Shown here: positions 10,278-20,442 of the stretch, piece by piece
Position numbering within the stretch: the stretch's first letter is position 1
Layout: each line of letters opens with the position of its first letter
Assembly (NCBI RefSeq): GCF_014874065.1
Contig: NZ_JADBEE010000001.1
Coordinates: 62,001 to 126,000 of the forward strand
DNA: 64,000 nt
From: Nesterenkonia halotolerans
Lineage (GTDB): Bacteria; Actinomycetota; Actinomycetes; Actinomycetales; Micrococcaceae
Direction: 5' to 3'
The notes under the pieces: generated by a model
Told to the model about the DNA's origin: nothing
The model's database searches: none
What the model saw: only the letters and a program-made list of their open reading frames with translations
Made by a program: the position numbers and the translations under genes

Positions 10278-11503
10278 TCTATTTCCTCGCTGTCCTGGCC
10301 GTGTCGATGGTGGTGACGTATCTGCTGACGCCGCTGGTCCGCACGATCGCGCTGAAGCTGGGCATCTACACCCAGATCCGGGACCGCGACGTGCACAGCC
10401 AGATCAAGCCGCGCTGGGGCGGGGTGGCGATGTTCGTCGGCATGATCGTGGGGCTCGCGGCGGCCTCCACGATCCCGTACCTGGAGGGGATCTTCGCCGA
10501 TCTCACTCCGGTGCGCGGCGTCTTCGCCGCGATGGTGCTGATCCTTCTCGTCGGGATGGCCGACGATGCCTGGGACATCCCCTGGATGGTCAAACTCGCA
10601 GGACAGGTGGGATCCGCCGTCATCCTGGTAGTCCATGGCATCACGCTGGAGGTGATGCCGGTGGGCTGGCTGGGCGTGGGCGGCCCCTGGGTGCAGGCCT
10701 TCCTGACAGTCTTCGTGGTGGTGCTCACGATCAACGCCTTCAACTTCATCGACGGGCTCGACGGACTGGCCTCCGGCGTCGCGGCGCTCGGCGCGGCCGC
10801 CTTCTTCATCTACAGCTACCTGCTCACGCTCTCGATCAACGCCTTCGACGCCTCGAACCTGGTCACCCTGCTGATGGCGGTGCTGCTGGGTTCCTGTCTC
10901 GGCTTCCTGCCGCACAACTTCTACCCCTCGCGGATCATCATGGGGGACACCGGGGCGATGCTGCTGGGTCTGGTGATGGCGGCCGGCGCCCTCGCGGTGA
11001 CCGCCGACGTCGGACAGCTGACCGAAGGCTTCAGATTCCGCAACATCCCGGCGTACATGCCGATCCTGCTGCCACTGGCCGTCACGCTGCTGCCGCTGCT
11101 GGACCTGGCCCTTGCCGTGGCCCGCCGCACCGCGCGAGGCGCCTCACCTTTCAGCCCCGACCGCGGTCACCTGCACCACAAGCTGGTCGACGGCGGATAC
11201 TCACATCCGCAGGCGGTGCTGCTGCTCCACTTCTGGTCCGCCCTGTTCGCCTTCGGCGCGGTCTCCCTGTACTTCGTCGAATGGTGGATCGTCACTCTGC
11301 TGATGATCCTCAGCCTCGGCGCGGCCGTCGTGTTCACCCTGGGTCCCTGGCTGCGCCGACGAGCCCGCCGGGTGAACCGAGCCGCCGCGGAACAGGCGCT
11401 GCGCGAGCGCCGGCTTCGACAGCGTCGCGGAGAGCCAGCGCACTCTCCCTACCAGCCGCCCCACGAACCAGGCCCCGCTGCGGCCGAGGAAGGACAGCTG
11501 TGA
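10274..11503 (+). CDS. wecA: Undecaprenyl/decaprenyl-phosphate GlcNAc-1-phosphate transferase
   Basis: Integral membrane enzyme that transfers GlcNAc-1-phosphate from UDP-GlcNAc to a polyprenyl phosphate, the first lipid-linked step of arabinogalactan or teichoic-type wall polymer synthesis. About ten hydrophobic helices are visible. The catalytic motifs of the WecA/TagO/MraY family are present: MADDAWD, NAFNFIDGLDG (about residues 153-163), MGDTGAM and a C-terminal HLHHKL. The Ser/Pro/Arg-rich tail of about 45 residues is cytoplasmic and not conserved. It overlaps tsaC by ATGA and the next gene by GTGA. Confidence 0.92.
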   Translation: MIYFLAVLAVSMVVTYLLTPLVRTIALKLGIYTQIRDRDVHSQIKPRWGGVAMFVGMIVGLAAASTIPYLEGIFADLTPVRGVFAAMVLILLVGMADDAWDIPWMVKLAGQVGSAVILVVHGITLEVMPVGWLGVGGPWVQAFLTVFVVVLTINAFNFIDGLDGLASGVAALGAAAFFIYSYLLTLSINAFDASNLVTLLMAVLLGSCLGFLPHNFYPSRIIMGDTGAMLLGLVMAAGALAVTADVGQLTEGFRFRNIPAYMPILLPLAVTLLPLLDLALAVARRTARGASPFSPDRGHLHHKLVDGGYSHPQAVLLLHFWSALFAFGAVSLYFVEWWIVTLLMILSLGAAVVFTLGPWLRRRARRVNRAAAEQALRERRLRQRRGEPAHSPYQPPHEPGPAAAEEGQL

Positions 11504-11931
11504 GCCAGCCTTTCGCGACATCGGAGCCGGTCGAACGCTTCACCGGATGGCGGCGGGTGCTGCTCGTGGCCTGCGCGGCAGGTCTGCTCGCCACCGCACT
11601 GGCCGCGGGGCTCGGCTGGGTGCTGGACGGCCCCGCAGCGGCCGGAAGTGCGGCAGGAGGCGGGATCGCCGTCGTGCTGCTCTCCGCGCTCACGCTGCTC
11701 ATCGTGGACCTCGCGGAGCGTCACGCCCCGGGTCTGACGATCATCGCGTTCATGCTGGGCTTCGTGGTCAAGCTGGTGCTGCTCGGCATCGTGCTGAGCA
11801 CGGTGCAGGCCCCTGACTGGGTCAGTGCCGCATGGGCCGGGCTCACTGCCCTCGCGGTCGTGGTGGTCTGGCAGACGGCGGAGCTGATGGCCTTCCGCAG
11901 GATGCGGTTCACCGTGACGCCGCACCCGTGA
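11500..11931 (+). CDS. atpI: AtpI-like small membrane protein
   Basis: A 143-residue protein with four hydrophobic segments, encoded directly upstream of the F1Fo ATP synthase operon and overlapping wecA by GTGA. In this position actinobacteria carry a poorly conserved AtpI homologue (Rv1303 in M. tuberculosis), thought to help assemble the c-ring. Charged residues at the cytoplasmic ends (ERFTGWRR, FRRMRF) suit that topology. The family call rests on size, topology and context more than on a clear motif. Confidence 0.75.
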   Translation: MSQPFATSEPVERFTGWRRVLLVACAAGLLATALAAGLGWVLDGPAAAGSAAGGGIAVVLLSALTLLIVDLAERHAPGLTIIAFMLGFVVKLVLLGIVLSTVQAPDWVSAAWAGLTALAVVVVWQTAELMAFRRMRFTVTPHP

Positions 11932-11980
11932 CCACTCAACGCTGACGCCCCATGTCGGTGGCGGCTCGGCCGGCGCCGGC

Positions 11981-12061
11981 GTGCCAGAAGTTCTACGCGA
12001 TGTAGTAGACTGGGTGCAGAAATCGGCCATGCTCTGGATCACACAATGTGTTTGGTAGGCT
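11981..12061 (+). promoter_or_regulatory. Candidate promoter region of atp operon
   Basis: The 230-base gap before atpB holds two -10-like boxes: TAGACT at 12006-12011, with GTGCCA at 11981-11986 upstream (19-base spacing), and TAGGCT at 12056-12061. Either would give a leader of 100-155 bases before atpB. I see no terminator in the gap, so read-through from atpI is possible. Confidence 0.4.
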
Positions 12062-12161
12062 TGCCGAGGGTCGCGTCAGGCTGACGAGCATCACTCCACT
12101 CGCCGCCGCACCAATTGCTCATCCTTGTCAGGATCGAAAGACACCGCAGAGAGGACCAGCG

Positions 12162-12971
12162 TTGCAGTCGCTTGCGCTCATGGCCACCAATGAAGGTGGA
12201 TTCACGCCGCCCACGATCAGTGAGACCCACCTCCCAGAGATCTTCCCGTGGATGGCCGAATGGGGGACAGGCTTCGGCAAGAACATGCTGATGGCGATCC
12301 TTTCAGTGATCATCATCTACCTGTTCTTCATGTGGGCCATCCGGAAGCGATCACTGGTCCCATCACGATTGCAGTGGGCCGCAGAGTCCGGCTACGGATT
12401 CGTCCGCAACACCATCGCGAAGGACATCCTCGGCGAGAAGCATTTCGCCAAATGGGTGCCCTTCCTCTTTGCGATCTTCTTCTTCGTGCTGGTCAACAAC
12501 CTCTTCGGCGCCATCCCGCTGCTGCAGATGCCCACGTTCTCCCACGCCGGACCTGCCTATCTGATGGCAGCCATCGTGTACTTCACCTGGATCGGTGTCG
12601 GCGTGCAGAAGTACGGGCCCCGCTACTTCAAGCTGGCGGTCGTGCCGGCCGGCGTCCCCAAGGCGGTGCTGCCGCTGCTGATCCCGCTGGAGATCATCTC
12701 GAACTTCATCGTCCGTCCGGTGACCCACTCGCTGCGACTCATGGCCGTGATGCTTGCCGGTCACATGATCGTGATGCTCGCCGGTTCCGGCGCTGAGTTC
12801 CTCATCGGCCAGCAGGAGTCGCTGCTGATGAACGCCACCGGCGTCCTGGTCCTGATCGGCTTCATCGCGCTGTACTTCCTCGAGCTGCTCATGATGGTGC
12901 TGCAGGCCTTCGTCTTCGCACTGCTGACGGCGATCTATCTGCAGGGCGCCATCGAAGCGGACGCCCACTAG
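12162..12971 (+). CDS. atpB: ATP synthase Fo subunit a
   Basis: Membrane subunit that forms the proton half-channels of F1Fo ATP synthase. The key helix with the essential arginine is visible in SLRLMAVMLAGHM, followed by the LLMMVLQAFVFALL helix. The start is set by AGAGAGGA at 12148-12155, six bases before TTG 12162; ATG 12180 is the alternative. The open frame reaches back to 12048 but lacks homology there. The length of 269 aa fits the actinobacterial family. It is the first gene of atpBEFHAGDC. Confidence 0.95.
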   Translation: MQSLALMATNEGGFTPPTISETHLPEIFPWMAEWGTGFGKNMLMAILSVIIIYLFFMWAIRKRSLVPSRLQWAAESGYGFVRNTIAKDILGEKHFAKWVPFLFAIFFFVLVNNLFGAIPLLQMPTFSHAGPAYLMAAIVYFTWIGVGVQKYGPRYFKLAVVPAGVPKAVLPLLIPLEIISNFIVRPVTHSLRLMAVMLAGHMIVMLAGSGAEFLIGQQESLLMNATGVLVLIGFIALYFLELLMMVLQAFVFALLTAIYLQGAIEADAH

Positions 12972-13101
12972 CCTCAAGATTTTCAGGGCACCACGCCCAT
13001 GAGAAAAAACCTCCATGCCCGGCTCGACCGGGGGTGGGGATGCACCCAAGAATCTGTCGGTGTACCTGCCGGCATCCTTATCAGAAAGAGAGCACAAGGA
13101 C

Positions 13102-13305
13102 ATGGATGGTTCCCTTAACCTGATCGGCTACGGCCTGGCATCCATCGGTTCCGCCATCGGTGTGGGTCTGATCTTCTCGGCCTACATCAACGGTGTTGCC
13201 CGCCAGCCCGAGGCACAGCGCATCCTGCAGCCCATCGCACTGCTCGGCTTCGCACTGGCCGAGGCACTTGCGATTCTGGCTCTGGTCTTCGCCTTCGTCC
13301 TCTAG
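13102..13305 (+). CDS. atpE: ATP synthase Fo subunit c
   Basis: Proteolipid that forms the rotating c-ring. The 67-residue protein shows two helices joined by the polar loop ARQPEAQ, and the proton-carrying glutamate in ALAEALAI on helix 2. This subunit is the target of bedaquiline in mycobacteria. The ATG at 13102 is preceded by the purine-rich GAAAGAGAG at 13084-13092. The 130-base spacer after atpB carries a CCCGG/CCGGG hairpin. Long leaders of this kind before atpE commonly boost c-subunit translation, but that is inference here. Confidence 0.96.
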   Translation: MDGSLNLIGYGLASIGSAIGVGLIFSAYINGVARQPEAQRILQPIALLGFALAEALAILALVFAFVL

Positions 13306-13373
13306 AGGTCGCAACATGATGCCGTGGACGTTGGCGCAGGAGCGCAGAACCACGGTCATAGGACCGTCAGACT

Positions 13374-13961
13374 ATGGAAATGGGTGAACGCATGATCAGG
13401 GCACAATTGCTCCAGGCCGCGGCCGAGGACGCAAACCCCCTTGTTCCCAATCCCTGGGAGATTCTCGCCAGCGCAGTCGGCTTCGCCGCGCTGCTCTTCG
13501 TCGTGGTGAAGTTCATCGCCCCGGCGTTCGAGAAGGCTTACCAGGACCGCAGACAGGCCATCGAAGGTGGCCTGCACGAAGCTGAGAAGGCTCAGGCTGA
13601 GGCCGAGGCCATGAAGGCTGAGTACGAGAAGAACCTGAGCGAGGCACGCGCCGAGGCGAGCCGTCTCCGCGAGGAGGCTCGCGCCGAGGGCGCCGAGATC
13701 GTTGCCGAGCACAAGGAGAAGGCGGCCGCCGAGGCGGCTCGCATCACCGAGCAGGCTCAGCAGCACATCGCCGCCGAGCGTGCTTCGGCTGCGCACTCCC
13801 TGCAGGCAGAGGTGGGCGCACTGGCCACCCAGCTTGCGAGCCGGATCGTCGGGGAAGCACTCGAGGACGACACCCGCTCCCAGCGAGTGGTGGACCGCTT
13901 CTTGGCCGATCTCGACGCTGATCAGTCAGCACAGGCTGGCCAGACAGGGGCGACGCAGTAA
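13374..13961 (+). CDS. atpF: ATP synthase Fo subunit b
   Basis: Peripheral stalk subunit: one N-terminal membrane helix (about residues 30-50, ILASAVGFAALLFVVVKF) followed by a long, charged alanine/glutamate-rich coiled coil reaching the top of F1. Length 195 aa. ATG 13374 has AGGA at 13360-13363; ATG 13380 and ATG 13392 are also in frame, so the N-terminus may be up to six residues shorter. The TAA stop overlaps the atpH start by one base (TAATG), indicating coupling. Confidence 0.94.
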   Translation: MEMGERMIRAQLLQAAAEDANPLVPNPWEILASAVGFAALLFVVVKFIAPAFEKAYQDRRQAIEGGLHEAEKAQAEAEAMKAEYEKNLSEARAEASRLREEARAEGAEIVAEHKEKAAAEAARITEQAQQHIAAERASAAHSLQAEVGALATQLASRIVGEALEDDTRSQRVVDRFLADLDADQSAQAGQTGATQ

Positions 13962-14770
13962 TGGCAGCGGTGACCACCGAATCCCTCGCAACGGTGCAGC
14001 GCGAGCTCGCACCGGTGATCTCGCAGGCTGATCTTGAGGTTGCCGAAGAGCTCTTCGCCGCGCTGGACGTGCTCGACTCCTCGGCGGGGCTGCGTCGCAG
14101 CCTCACCGATCCGTCGCGCGAGCCGGTAGCCCGGGCAGCGATGGTCAAGAGCCTCTTCGGCGGCAAGGTCAGCTCCGCCACCGCGTCGATCCTGGAGGCT
14201 CTGGTCTCACGACGCTGGAGCCGTGAGCGCGACCTGGGTGACGCCGTGGAGATCATGGCGGTCATCGTGGTGACGCGACAGGCCGAGCGTGAAGGCCTGA
14301 AGGGACTCGAGAACCTCGAGACGACCTTGCTGGACTTCCGACGGACCGTCGCGTCCTCGCATGAGGTGCAGCGGGCTCTGACGGACGCGCAGGCGCGCCC
14401 CGAGGCCAAGAAGCAGCTCGCCGATCGTCTCTCGCCCGGCGTGAGCTCCGAAGCGCGGCTGCTGATCGACCGCGCCGTCACGAAGCCGCGGGGACTGCGT
14501 CCCACGCAGCTTCTGGAGCGCTTCTCGGAGCAGATCGCAGAGCGTCAGCAGCGTTGGATCGCACAGGTCACCGTCGCCAAAGAGCTGGACTCGGCCTATG
14601 TGGAGCGACTCGGGGCCAGCCTCGACCGCTACTTCGGCCGAGAGCTGCAACTCGACGTCGTCGTCGACCCAGCAGTGGTCGGTGGCATTCGTGTACAGGT
14701 CGGTGATGAGGTGGTCGACAGCACTGTCGCCACCAAGCTCAATGAACTGCACCGGAAGCTGGCCAGCTAG
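13961..14770 (+). CDS. atpH: ATP synthase F1 subunit delta
   Basis: Links the b-subunit stalk to the top of the F1 head. The 269-residue protein is long compared with E. coli delta (177 aa), in line with the extended actinobacterial form. The conserved C-terminal segment near VVDPAVVGGIRVQVGDEVVD is typical of OSCP/delta. It starts within the atpF stop (TAATG) and is followed by a 90-base gap before atpA. Confidence 0.93.
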   Translation: MAAVTTESLATVQRELAPVISQADLEVAEELFAALDVLDSSAGLRRSLTDPSREPVARAAMVKSLFGGKVSSATASILEALVSRRWSRERDLGDAVEIMAVIVVTRQAEREGLKGLENLETTLLDFRRTVASSHEVQRALTDAQARPEAKKQLADRLSPGVSSEARLLIDRAVTKPRGLRPTQLLERFSEQIAERQQRWIAQVTVAKELDSAYVERLGASLDRYFGRELQLDVVVDPAVVGGIRVQVGDEVVDSTVATKLNELHRKLAS

Positions 14771-14860
14771 TCTTCTAGAAGACATAGCTCATATACACGT
14801 GAATCTTTGAACCACCCGGCCGCACACTGCGGCCATGACTGAGGAGAGCAGGGACTGCAG

Positions 14861-16489
14861 ATGGCCGACTTGACCATCAACGCCGACGACGTCCGCAACG
14901 CCTTGAACGAGTTCGCAGCGTCCTACGATCCCGGCAGCGCAGAGCGCGTCGAGGTCGGACGTGTGATCTCCGCGGCTGACGGCATCGCTCGAGTCGAGGG
15001 ACTTCCCTCGACCATGGCAAACGAACTTCTTCGCTTCGAAGACGGCACCCTGGGCCTGGCCCAGAACCTCGACACCCGCGAGATCGGCGTCGTGATCCTC
15101 GGTGAGTTCTCCGGCATCGAGGAGGGCCAGGAGGTCACTCGCACCGGCGAGGTCCTCTCGGTCCCGGTGGGTGACGAATTCCTGGGTCGCGTGGTCGACC
15201 CGCTGGGCAAGCCCATCGATGACAAGGGCGAGATCACCCCGGAGGGTCGCCGTCCGATGGAGCTGCAGGCGCCCTCGGTGGTGCAGCGCAAGTCTGTGCA
15301 CGAGCCGCTGCAGACCGGCATCAAGGCGATCGACGCCATGATCCCGATCGGCCGTGGTCAGCGCCAGCTGATCATCGGTGACCGGCAGACCGGCAAGACC
15401 GCCATCGCGATCGACGCCATCCTGAACCAGAAGGCCAACTGGGAGTCCGGCGACGTCAATAAGCAGGTGCGCTGCGTCTACGTGGCTGTGGGCCAGAAGG
15501 CCTCCACCATCGCAGCCGTGCGGCAGACTCTCGAGGAGCGCGGCGCGCTGGAGTACACCACCATCGTGGCGTCCCCAGCTTCTGACCCCGCAGGCTATAA
15601 GTACCTTGCACCGTTCGCAGGGTCGGCCATCGGCCAGCACTGGATGTACGGCGGCAAGCACGTGCTCATCGTGTTCGATGATCTCTCCAAGCAGGCTGAG
15701 GCCTACCGTGCAGTGTCACTGCTGCTGCGTCGTCCGCCAGGGCGCGAGGCGTTCCCCGGCGACGTGTTCTACCTCCACTCCCGCCTGCTGGAGCGTTGTG
15801 CCAAGCTCTCCGATGAACTCGGCGCGGGTTCGATGACCGGTCTTCCGCTCATCGAGACCAAGGCCAATGACGTCTCGGCCTACATCCCGACCAACGTCAT
15901 CTCCATCACCGACGGCCAGATCTTCCTGCAGTCGGATCTCTTCAACGCCAACCAGCGTCCCGCCGTCGACGTGGGCATCTCGGTGTCCCGCGTGGGTGGT
16001 GCGGCGCAGGTCAAGGCCATGAAGAAGGTCTCCGGCACGCTGAAGCTGGACCTGGCGCAGTACCGCGACATGCAGGCCTTCGCGATGTTCGCCTCGGACC
16101 TGGATCCCGCCACGCGCCAGCAGCTGGTGCGCGGTGAGCGCCAGACCGAGTTGCTCAAGCAGGCTCAGTACACGCCATACCCGGTGGAGGACCAGGTCGC
16201 TTCGATCTGGACCGGCGCCCAGGGCCACCTGGACGATGTCGAGACCGCGGACATTAAGCGCTTCGAGACCGACTGGCTGGACTACCTGCGTCGCAAGACC
16301 AACGTGCTGACCAACATCGCCTCCTCCGGCAAGCTCGAGGACGACACGGTGAGTGCACTCAAGGAAGCCATGGTCGCGTTCAAGAAGGAGTTCCACGCCG
16401 AGGGTTCGGAGTCCCTCGTGGGCAACGAGCAGACCGAAGCGATGTCCGCCGACGAGATCAGCCAGGAAGAGATTCCCGCCAAGAGCTGA
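14861..16489 (+). CDS. atpA: ATP synthase F1 subunit alpha
   Basis: Regulatory nucleotide-binding subunit of the F1 hexamer. The P-loop GDRQTGKT lies around residues 173-180, and the alpha signature near [14 protein letters not shown] is intact. The 542-residue length includes an acidic C-terminal tail. C-terminal extensions of alpha are known in mycobacteria, where they suppress ATP hydrolysis; whether this tail does so is unknown. ATG 14861 lies about 13 bases after GAGGAGAG. Confidence 0.97.
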   Translation: MADLTINADDVRNALNEFAASYDPGSAERVEVGRVISAADGIARVEGLPSTMANELLRFEDGTLGLAQNLDTREIGVVILGEFSGIEEGQEVTRTGEVLSVPVGDEFLGRVVDPLGKPIDDKGEITPEGRRPMELQAPSVVQRKSVHEPLQTGIKAIDAMIPIGRGQRQLIIGDRQTGKTAIAIDAILNQKANWESGDVNKQVRCVYVAVGQKASTIAAVRQTLEERGALEYTTIVASPASDPAGYKYLAPFAGSAIGQHWMYGGKHVLIVFDDLSKQAEAYRAVSLLLRRPPGREAFPGDVFYLHSRLLERCAKLSDELGAGSMTGLPLIETKANDVSAYIPTNVISITDGQIFLQSDLFNANQRPAVDVGISVSRVGGAAQVKAMKKVSGTLKLDLAQYRDMQAFAMFASDLDPATRQQLVRGERQTELLKQAQYTPYPVEDQVASIWTGAQGHLDDVETADIKRFETDWLDYLRRKTNVLTNIASSGKLEDDTVSALKEAMVAFKKEFHAEGSESLVGNEQTEAMSADEISQEEIPAKS

Positions 16490-16544
16490 GCCACCGCTCA
16501 GCCCTGCAGAATCACCGACTGGAAGACATCAGGGAAGGACAAGC

Positions 16545-17438
16545 ATGGGAGCCCAGATCCGGGTCTACCGCCAGAAGATCGCATCGACCTCGTCGATGAA
16601 GAAGATCTTCAAGGCGATGGAGCTGATCGCGACGTCGCGCATCGGCAAGGCACGCAGCCGTGCGCGTGCGGCCTTGCCATACGCAGAAGCCATCACTCGT
16701 GCGGTCTCCGCCGTGGCCTCGCAGAACGACATCGATCACGTGCTGACCACAAAGGTGGACAACCCCACCCGCGCGGCAGTGCTGATCCTCACCAGCGACC
16801 GCGGTCTTGCCGGCGCCTACTCCACCAATGTGCTCAAGCAGGGCGAGGCCCTGACGAAGCGGCTGCGTGAAGACGGCAAGGAAGTCCGCCCCTACCTCTA
16901 TGGACGCAAGGCGCAGGCGTTCTACGACTTCCGCGAGCGGGAGTACGACCAGGTATGGACGGGTAACACGGACGCTCCCGAGGTGGAACGTGCTCAGGAG
17001 ATCGGTCGCACCTTGGTGGACCGCTTCCTGCAGCCCACCGAGGAGGGCGGCGTGGACGAGCTGTACCTCGTCTACACCGAGTTCCAGTCCATGGTGAAGC
17101 AGGAGCCTGTGGCGCGACGTCTGCTGCCGCTGGCCTTCGTGGAGAGCGACGCCGAGGGTGAGCACGAGCCGAACCCGCTCTACGACTTCGAGCCGAACGC
17201 CGAGGAGGTGCTCGATGCGCTGCTTCCGCGGTACATCGAGTCCAAGATCTTCGCGGCGATGCTGGAAGCCTCGGCCTCCGAGCTCGCGGCACGCCAGCGG
17301 GCGATGAAGTCGGCTGCGGACAACGCAGACGATCTCATCAAGAAGTACACCCTGCTGCGCAACAACGCTCGCCAGGCAGAGATCACCCAGGAGCTCAGCG
17401 AGCTCATCGCGGGTGCCGACGCCTTGGCCGCGAGCTAG
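16545..17438 (+). CDS. atpG: ATP synthase F1 subunit gamma
   Basis: Central rotating shaft of F1. The N-terminal helix ([20 protein letters not shown]) and the C-terminal helix ([20 protein letters not shown]) are the coiled-coil ends conserved in all gamma subunits. The 297-residue length is normal. The start at ATG 16545 has a clear AGGGAAGGA site; the in-frame extension back to 16353 overlaps atpA and is not used. Confidence 0.96.
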   Translation: MGAQIRVYRQKIASTSSMKKIFKAMELIATSRIGKARSRARAALPYAEAITRAVSAVASQNDIDHVLTTKVDNPTRAAVLILTSDRGLAGAYSTNVLKQGEALTKRLREDGKEVRPYLYGRKAQAFYDFREREYDQVWTGNTDAPEVERAQEIGRTLVDRFLQPTEEGGVDELYLVYTEFQSMVKQEPVARRLLPLAFVESDAEGEHEPNPLYDFEPNAEEVLDALLPRYIESKIFAAMLEASASELAARQRAMKSAADNADDLIKKYTLLRNNARQAEITQELSELIAGADALAAS

Positions 17439-17475
17439 CCCACGGGGTACTCCCGCAGGCCTATAGACGTTTTGA

Positions 17476-18966
<1,491 letters not shown>

Positions 18967-18968
18967 TC

Positions 18969-19235
18969 ATGGCGGAACTCGACGTGCAGGTGGTCGCCAG
19001 CGACCACGCGGTCTGGTCCGGCGCTGCCAAGTCCGTCCGCGGGCGCACAGTGGAGGGCGACATGGGAATTCTTCCCGGTCACACTCCGGTGCTGTCGCTG
19101 CTGGCGGAGGGCGAACTGCTCATCGATCCCGTCGAGGGCGCTCCGGTCAAGGCCAAGGTCAATGGCGGGTTCTTCTCGGTCGATTCGGATCGCGTGACCA
19201 TCGTCGCCGATGACGCCGAACTCATCGAGGACTGA
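18969..19235 (+). CDS. atpC: ATP synthase F1 subunit epsilon
   Basis: Small F1 subunit that couples gamma to the c-ring and can inhibit hydrolysis. At 88 residues it contains only the N-terminal beta-sandwich (GDMGILPGHTP, FFSVDSDRVTIVADDAE). The C-terminal helical pair that gives auto-inhibition in E. coli is missing, as in many actinobacteria. It is the last gene of the operon and is followed by a strong hairpin. Confidence 0.95.
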   Translation: MAELDVQVVASDHAVWSGAAKSVRGRTVEGDMGILPGHTPVLSLLAEGELLIDPVEGAPVKAKVNGGFFSVDSDRVTIVADDAELIED

Positions 19236-19260
19236 GCCAGACCTCCCACGAGCTCAGCAC

Positions 19261-19309
19261 ACCAAGAGCGGGCCCGGTCTCCATCATGGAGACCGGGCCC
19301 GCCCTTGGT
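19261..19309. terminator. Strong bidirectional terminator between atpC and nucS
   Basis: A perfect 17-bp stem (19268-19284 with 19286-19302) is extended by outer ACCAAG/CTTGGT pairs. It stands between the convergent atpC and nucS genes and can serve both strands. Confidence 0.85.
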
Positions 19310-19336
19310 CTGTCCTGCTGCAGCTGGGGGGGGCGT

Positions 19337-20029
19337 CTAGAAGAGGCGGGAGTCGGCGTCGTCGACGCCGCGCATCGCATCATAGTCCAGGACCAGGCAG
19401 CGGATGCCGCGGTCTTCGGCGAGCGTGCGCGCCTGGGGCTTGATCTGCTGAGCGGCGAAGATCCCCTGTACCGGTGCCAGCAGGGGATCCCTGTTGAGCA
19501 GCTCCAGATAGCGCGTGAGCTGCTCCACGCCGTCGATGTCTCCGCGGCGCTTGAGCTCCACGGCGACGTGGCCCTGCGGACCACGTGCCAGCAGATCCAC
19601 GGGGCCGATGGGGGTGGGGTGTTCCCGGCGGATGAGCCGGTGGCCGGCTCCGAGAAGCTCGATCTGCTCCGCGAGGAGGCGCTGCAGATCAGATTCCACG
19701 CCGTCCTTGACGAGCCCCGGATCTGCGCCGAGCTCGTGGGAGACGTCTTCGTGGATCTCGCTGATGAGGATGCTGAGCGTGTCATCGCTCTTGGTGGCAG
19801 ACACCGTCCAGACCTCGGAGATGCCTGCCTCGATCTGCTGGGCATCGGGCGCGGTGATCCGCAGGGTGGCCGGGGGAGACATCCAGTTCAGCGGCTTATA
19901 GGAGCCGCCGTCGGAGTGGATGAGCACTCCGCCGTCGGCCTTGACCATCAGCAGGCGCGTGGCCTGGGCCAGATGGGCATTGAGCCGGCCGGAATATGAC
20001 ACTGAACAGGTCGCAATCACCAATCGCAC
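19337..20029 (-). CDS. nucS: Mismatch-specific endonuclease NucS (EndoMS)
   Basis: Cuts both strands at mismatched bases and is the core of the non-canonical mismatch repair that replaces MutS/MutL in most actinobacteria. The 230-residue protein has the N-terminal DNA-binding/dimer domain and a RecB-like nuclease centre: GPVDLLAR supplies the aspartate and VAVELKRRG the Glu-x-Lys. The C-terminus ends in SRLF, resembling the beta-clamp-binding tail known for the family. The GTG start lies 8 bases after a TAGGAT box, so it is probably leaderless. It converges on atpC and diverges from the next gene. Confidence 0.94.
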   Translation of the reverse strand: MRLVIATCSVSYSGRLNAHLAQATRLLMVKADGGVLIHSDGGSYKPLNWMSPPATLRITAPDAQQIEAGISEVWTVSATKSDDTLSILISEIHEDVSHELGADPGLVKDGVESDLQRLLAEQIELLGAGHRLIRREHPTPIGPVDLLARGPQGHVAVELKRRGDIDGVEQLTRYLELLNRDPLLAPVQGIFAAQQIKPQARTLAEDRGIRCLVLDYDAMRGVDDADSRLF

Positions 20030-20037
20030 GGTGACTG

Positions 20038-20103
20038 ATCCTACCCGCTCCGGCTGCCGCCCGGTGCATCGCGACCACGTATCTCGCGATCACCTGGAAC
20101 AAT
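20038..20103. promoter_or_regulatory. Divergent leaderless promoters of nucS and the 103-aa gene
   Basis: On the minus strand TAGGAT (20038-20043) lies 8 bases before the nucS GTG. On the plus strand AACAAT (20098-20103) lies 6 bases before ATG 20110. Neither start has a Shine-Dalgarno sequence, so both transcripts would begin at or next to the start codon. Confidence 0.5.
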
Positions 20104-20109
20104 GGGGTC

Positions 20110-20421
20110 ATGGCGAAGTCAGCGAAGGGGTCAGGGCGCCGCGGGTCGAAGTGGCAGCGCGAGCACAGGCCGCTCTCCGCCGGAGTCTTCGGCCAGGGAG
20201 CGTTCTCCTCCGGGACCGTGCGCCGCCGCGACGGCGAGTACCACGTCCGCCACATCTCGGCCTCCGCCGCCCAGAAGCAGTACACCTGCCCTGGCTGCCA
20301 CCTTCCGGTCTCCGCGGGGACCGCCCATGTGGTGGCCTGGCGAGCGGACTCCATCTTCGGCGACGAGCATGCGGCGGCGGACCGGCGGCACTGGCACAGC
20401 CATTGCTGGCGGATCGGCTGA
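20110..20421 (+). CDS. Conserved small Cys/His protein next to nucS
   Basis: A 103-residue protein of unknown function. The first 25 residues are basic (SAKGSGRRGSKWQREHRP) and disordered-looking. The rest carries a CPGC knuckle near residue 60 and a C-terminal HWHSHCW motif, which together could form a zinc site reminiscent of HNH or zinc-ribbon folds. I recall similar small proteins encoded near nucS in other actinobacteria, often annotated only as hypothetical or as ATP/GTP-binding. It diverges from nucS with about 80 bases between, and it appears leaderless. Confidence 0.7.
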   Translation: MAKSAKGSGRRGSKWQREHRPLSAGVFGQGAFSSGTVRRRDGEYHVRHISASAAQKQYTCPGCHLPVSAGTAHVVAWRADSIFGDEHAAADRRHWHSHCWRIG

Positions 20422-20442
20422 GCTCGGGACAGGCCTTGTCCG

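Noticed and set aside
12048..12161. N-terminal extension of atpB to 12048
   Set aside because: AGAGAGGA is placed correctly only for TTG 12162, and the upstream codons show no homology.
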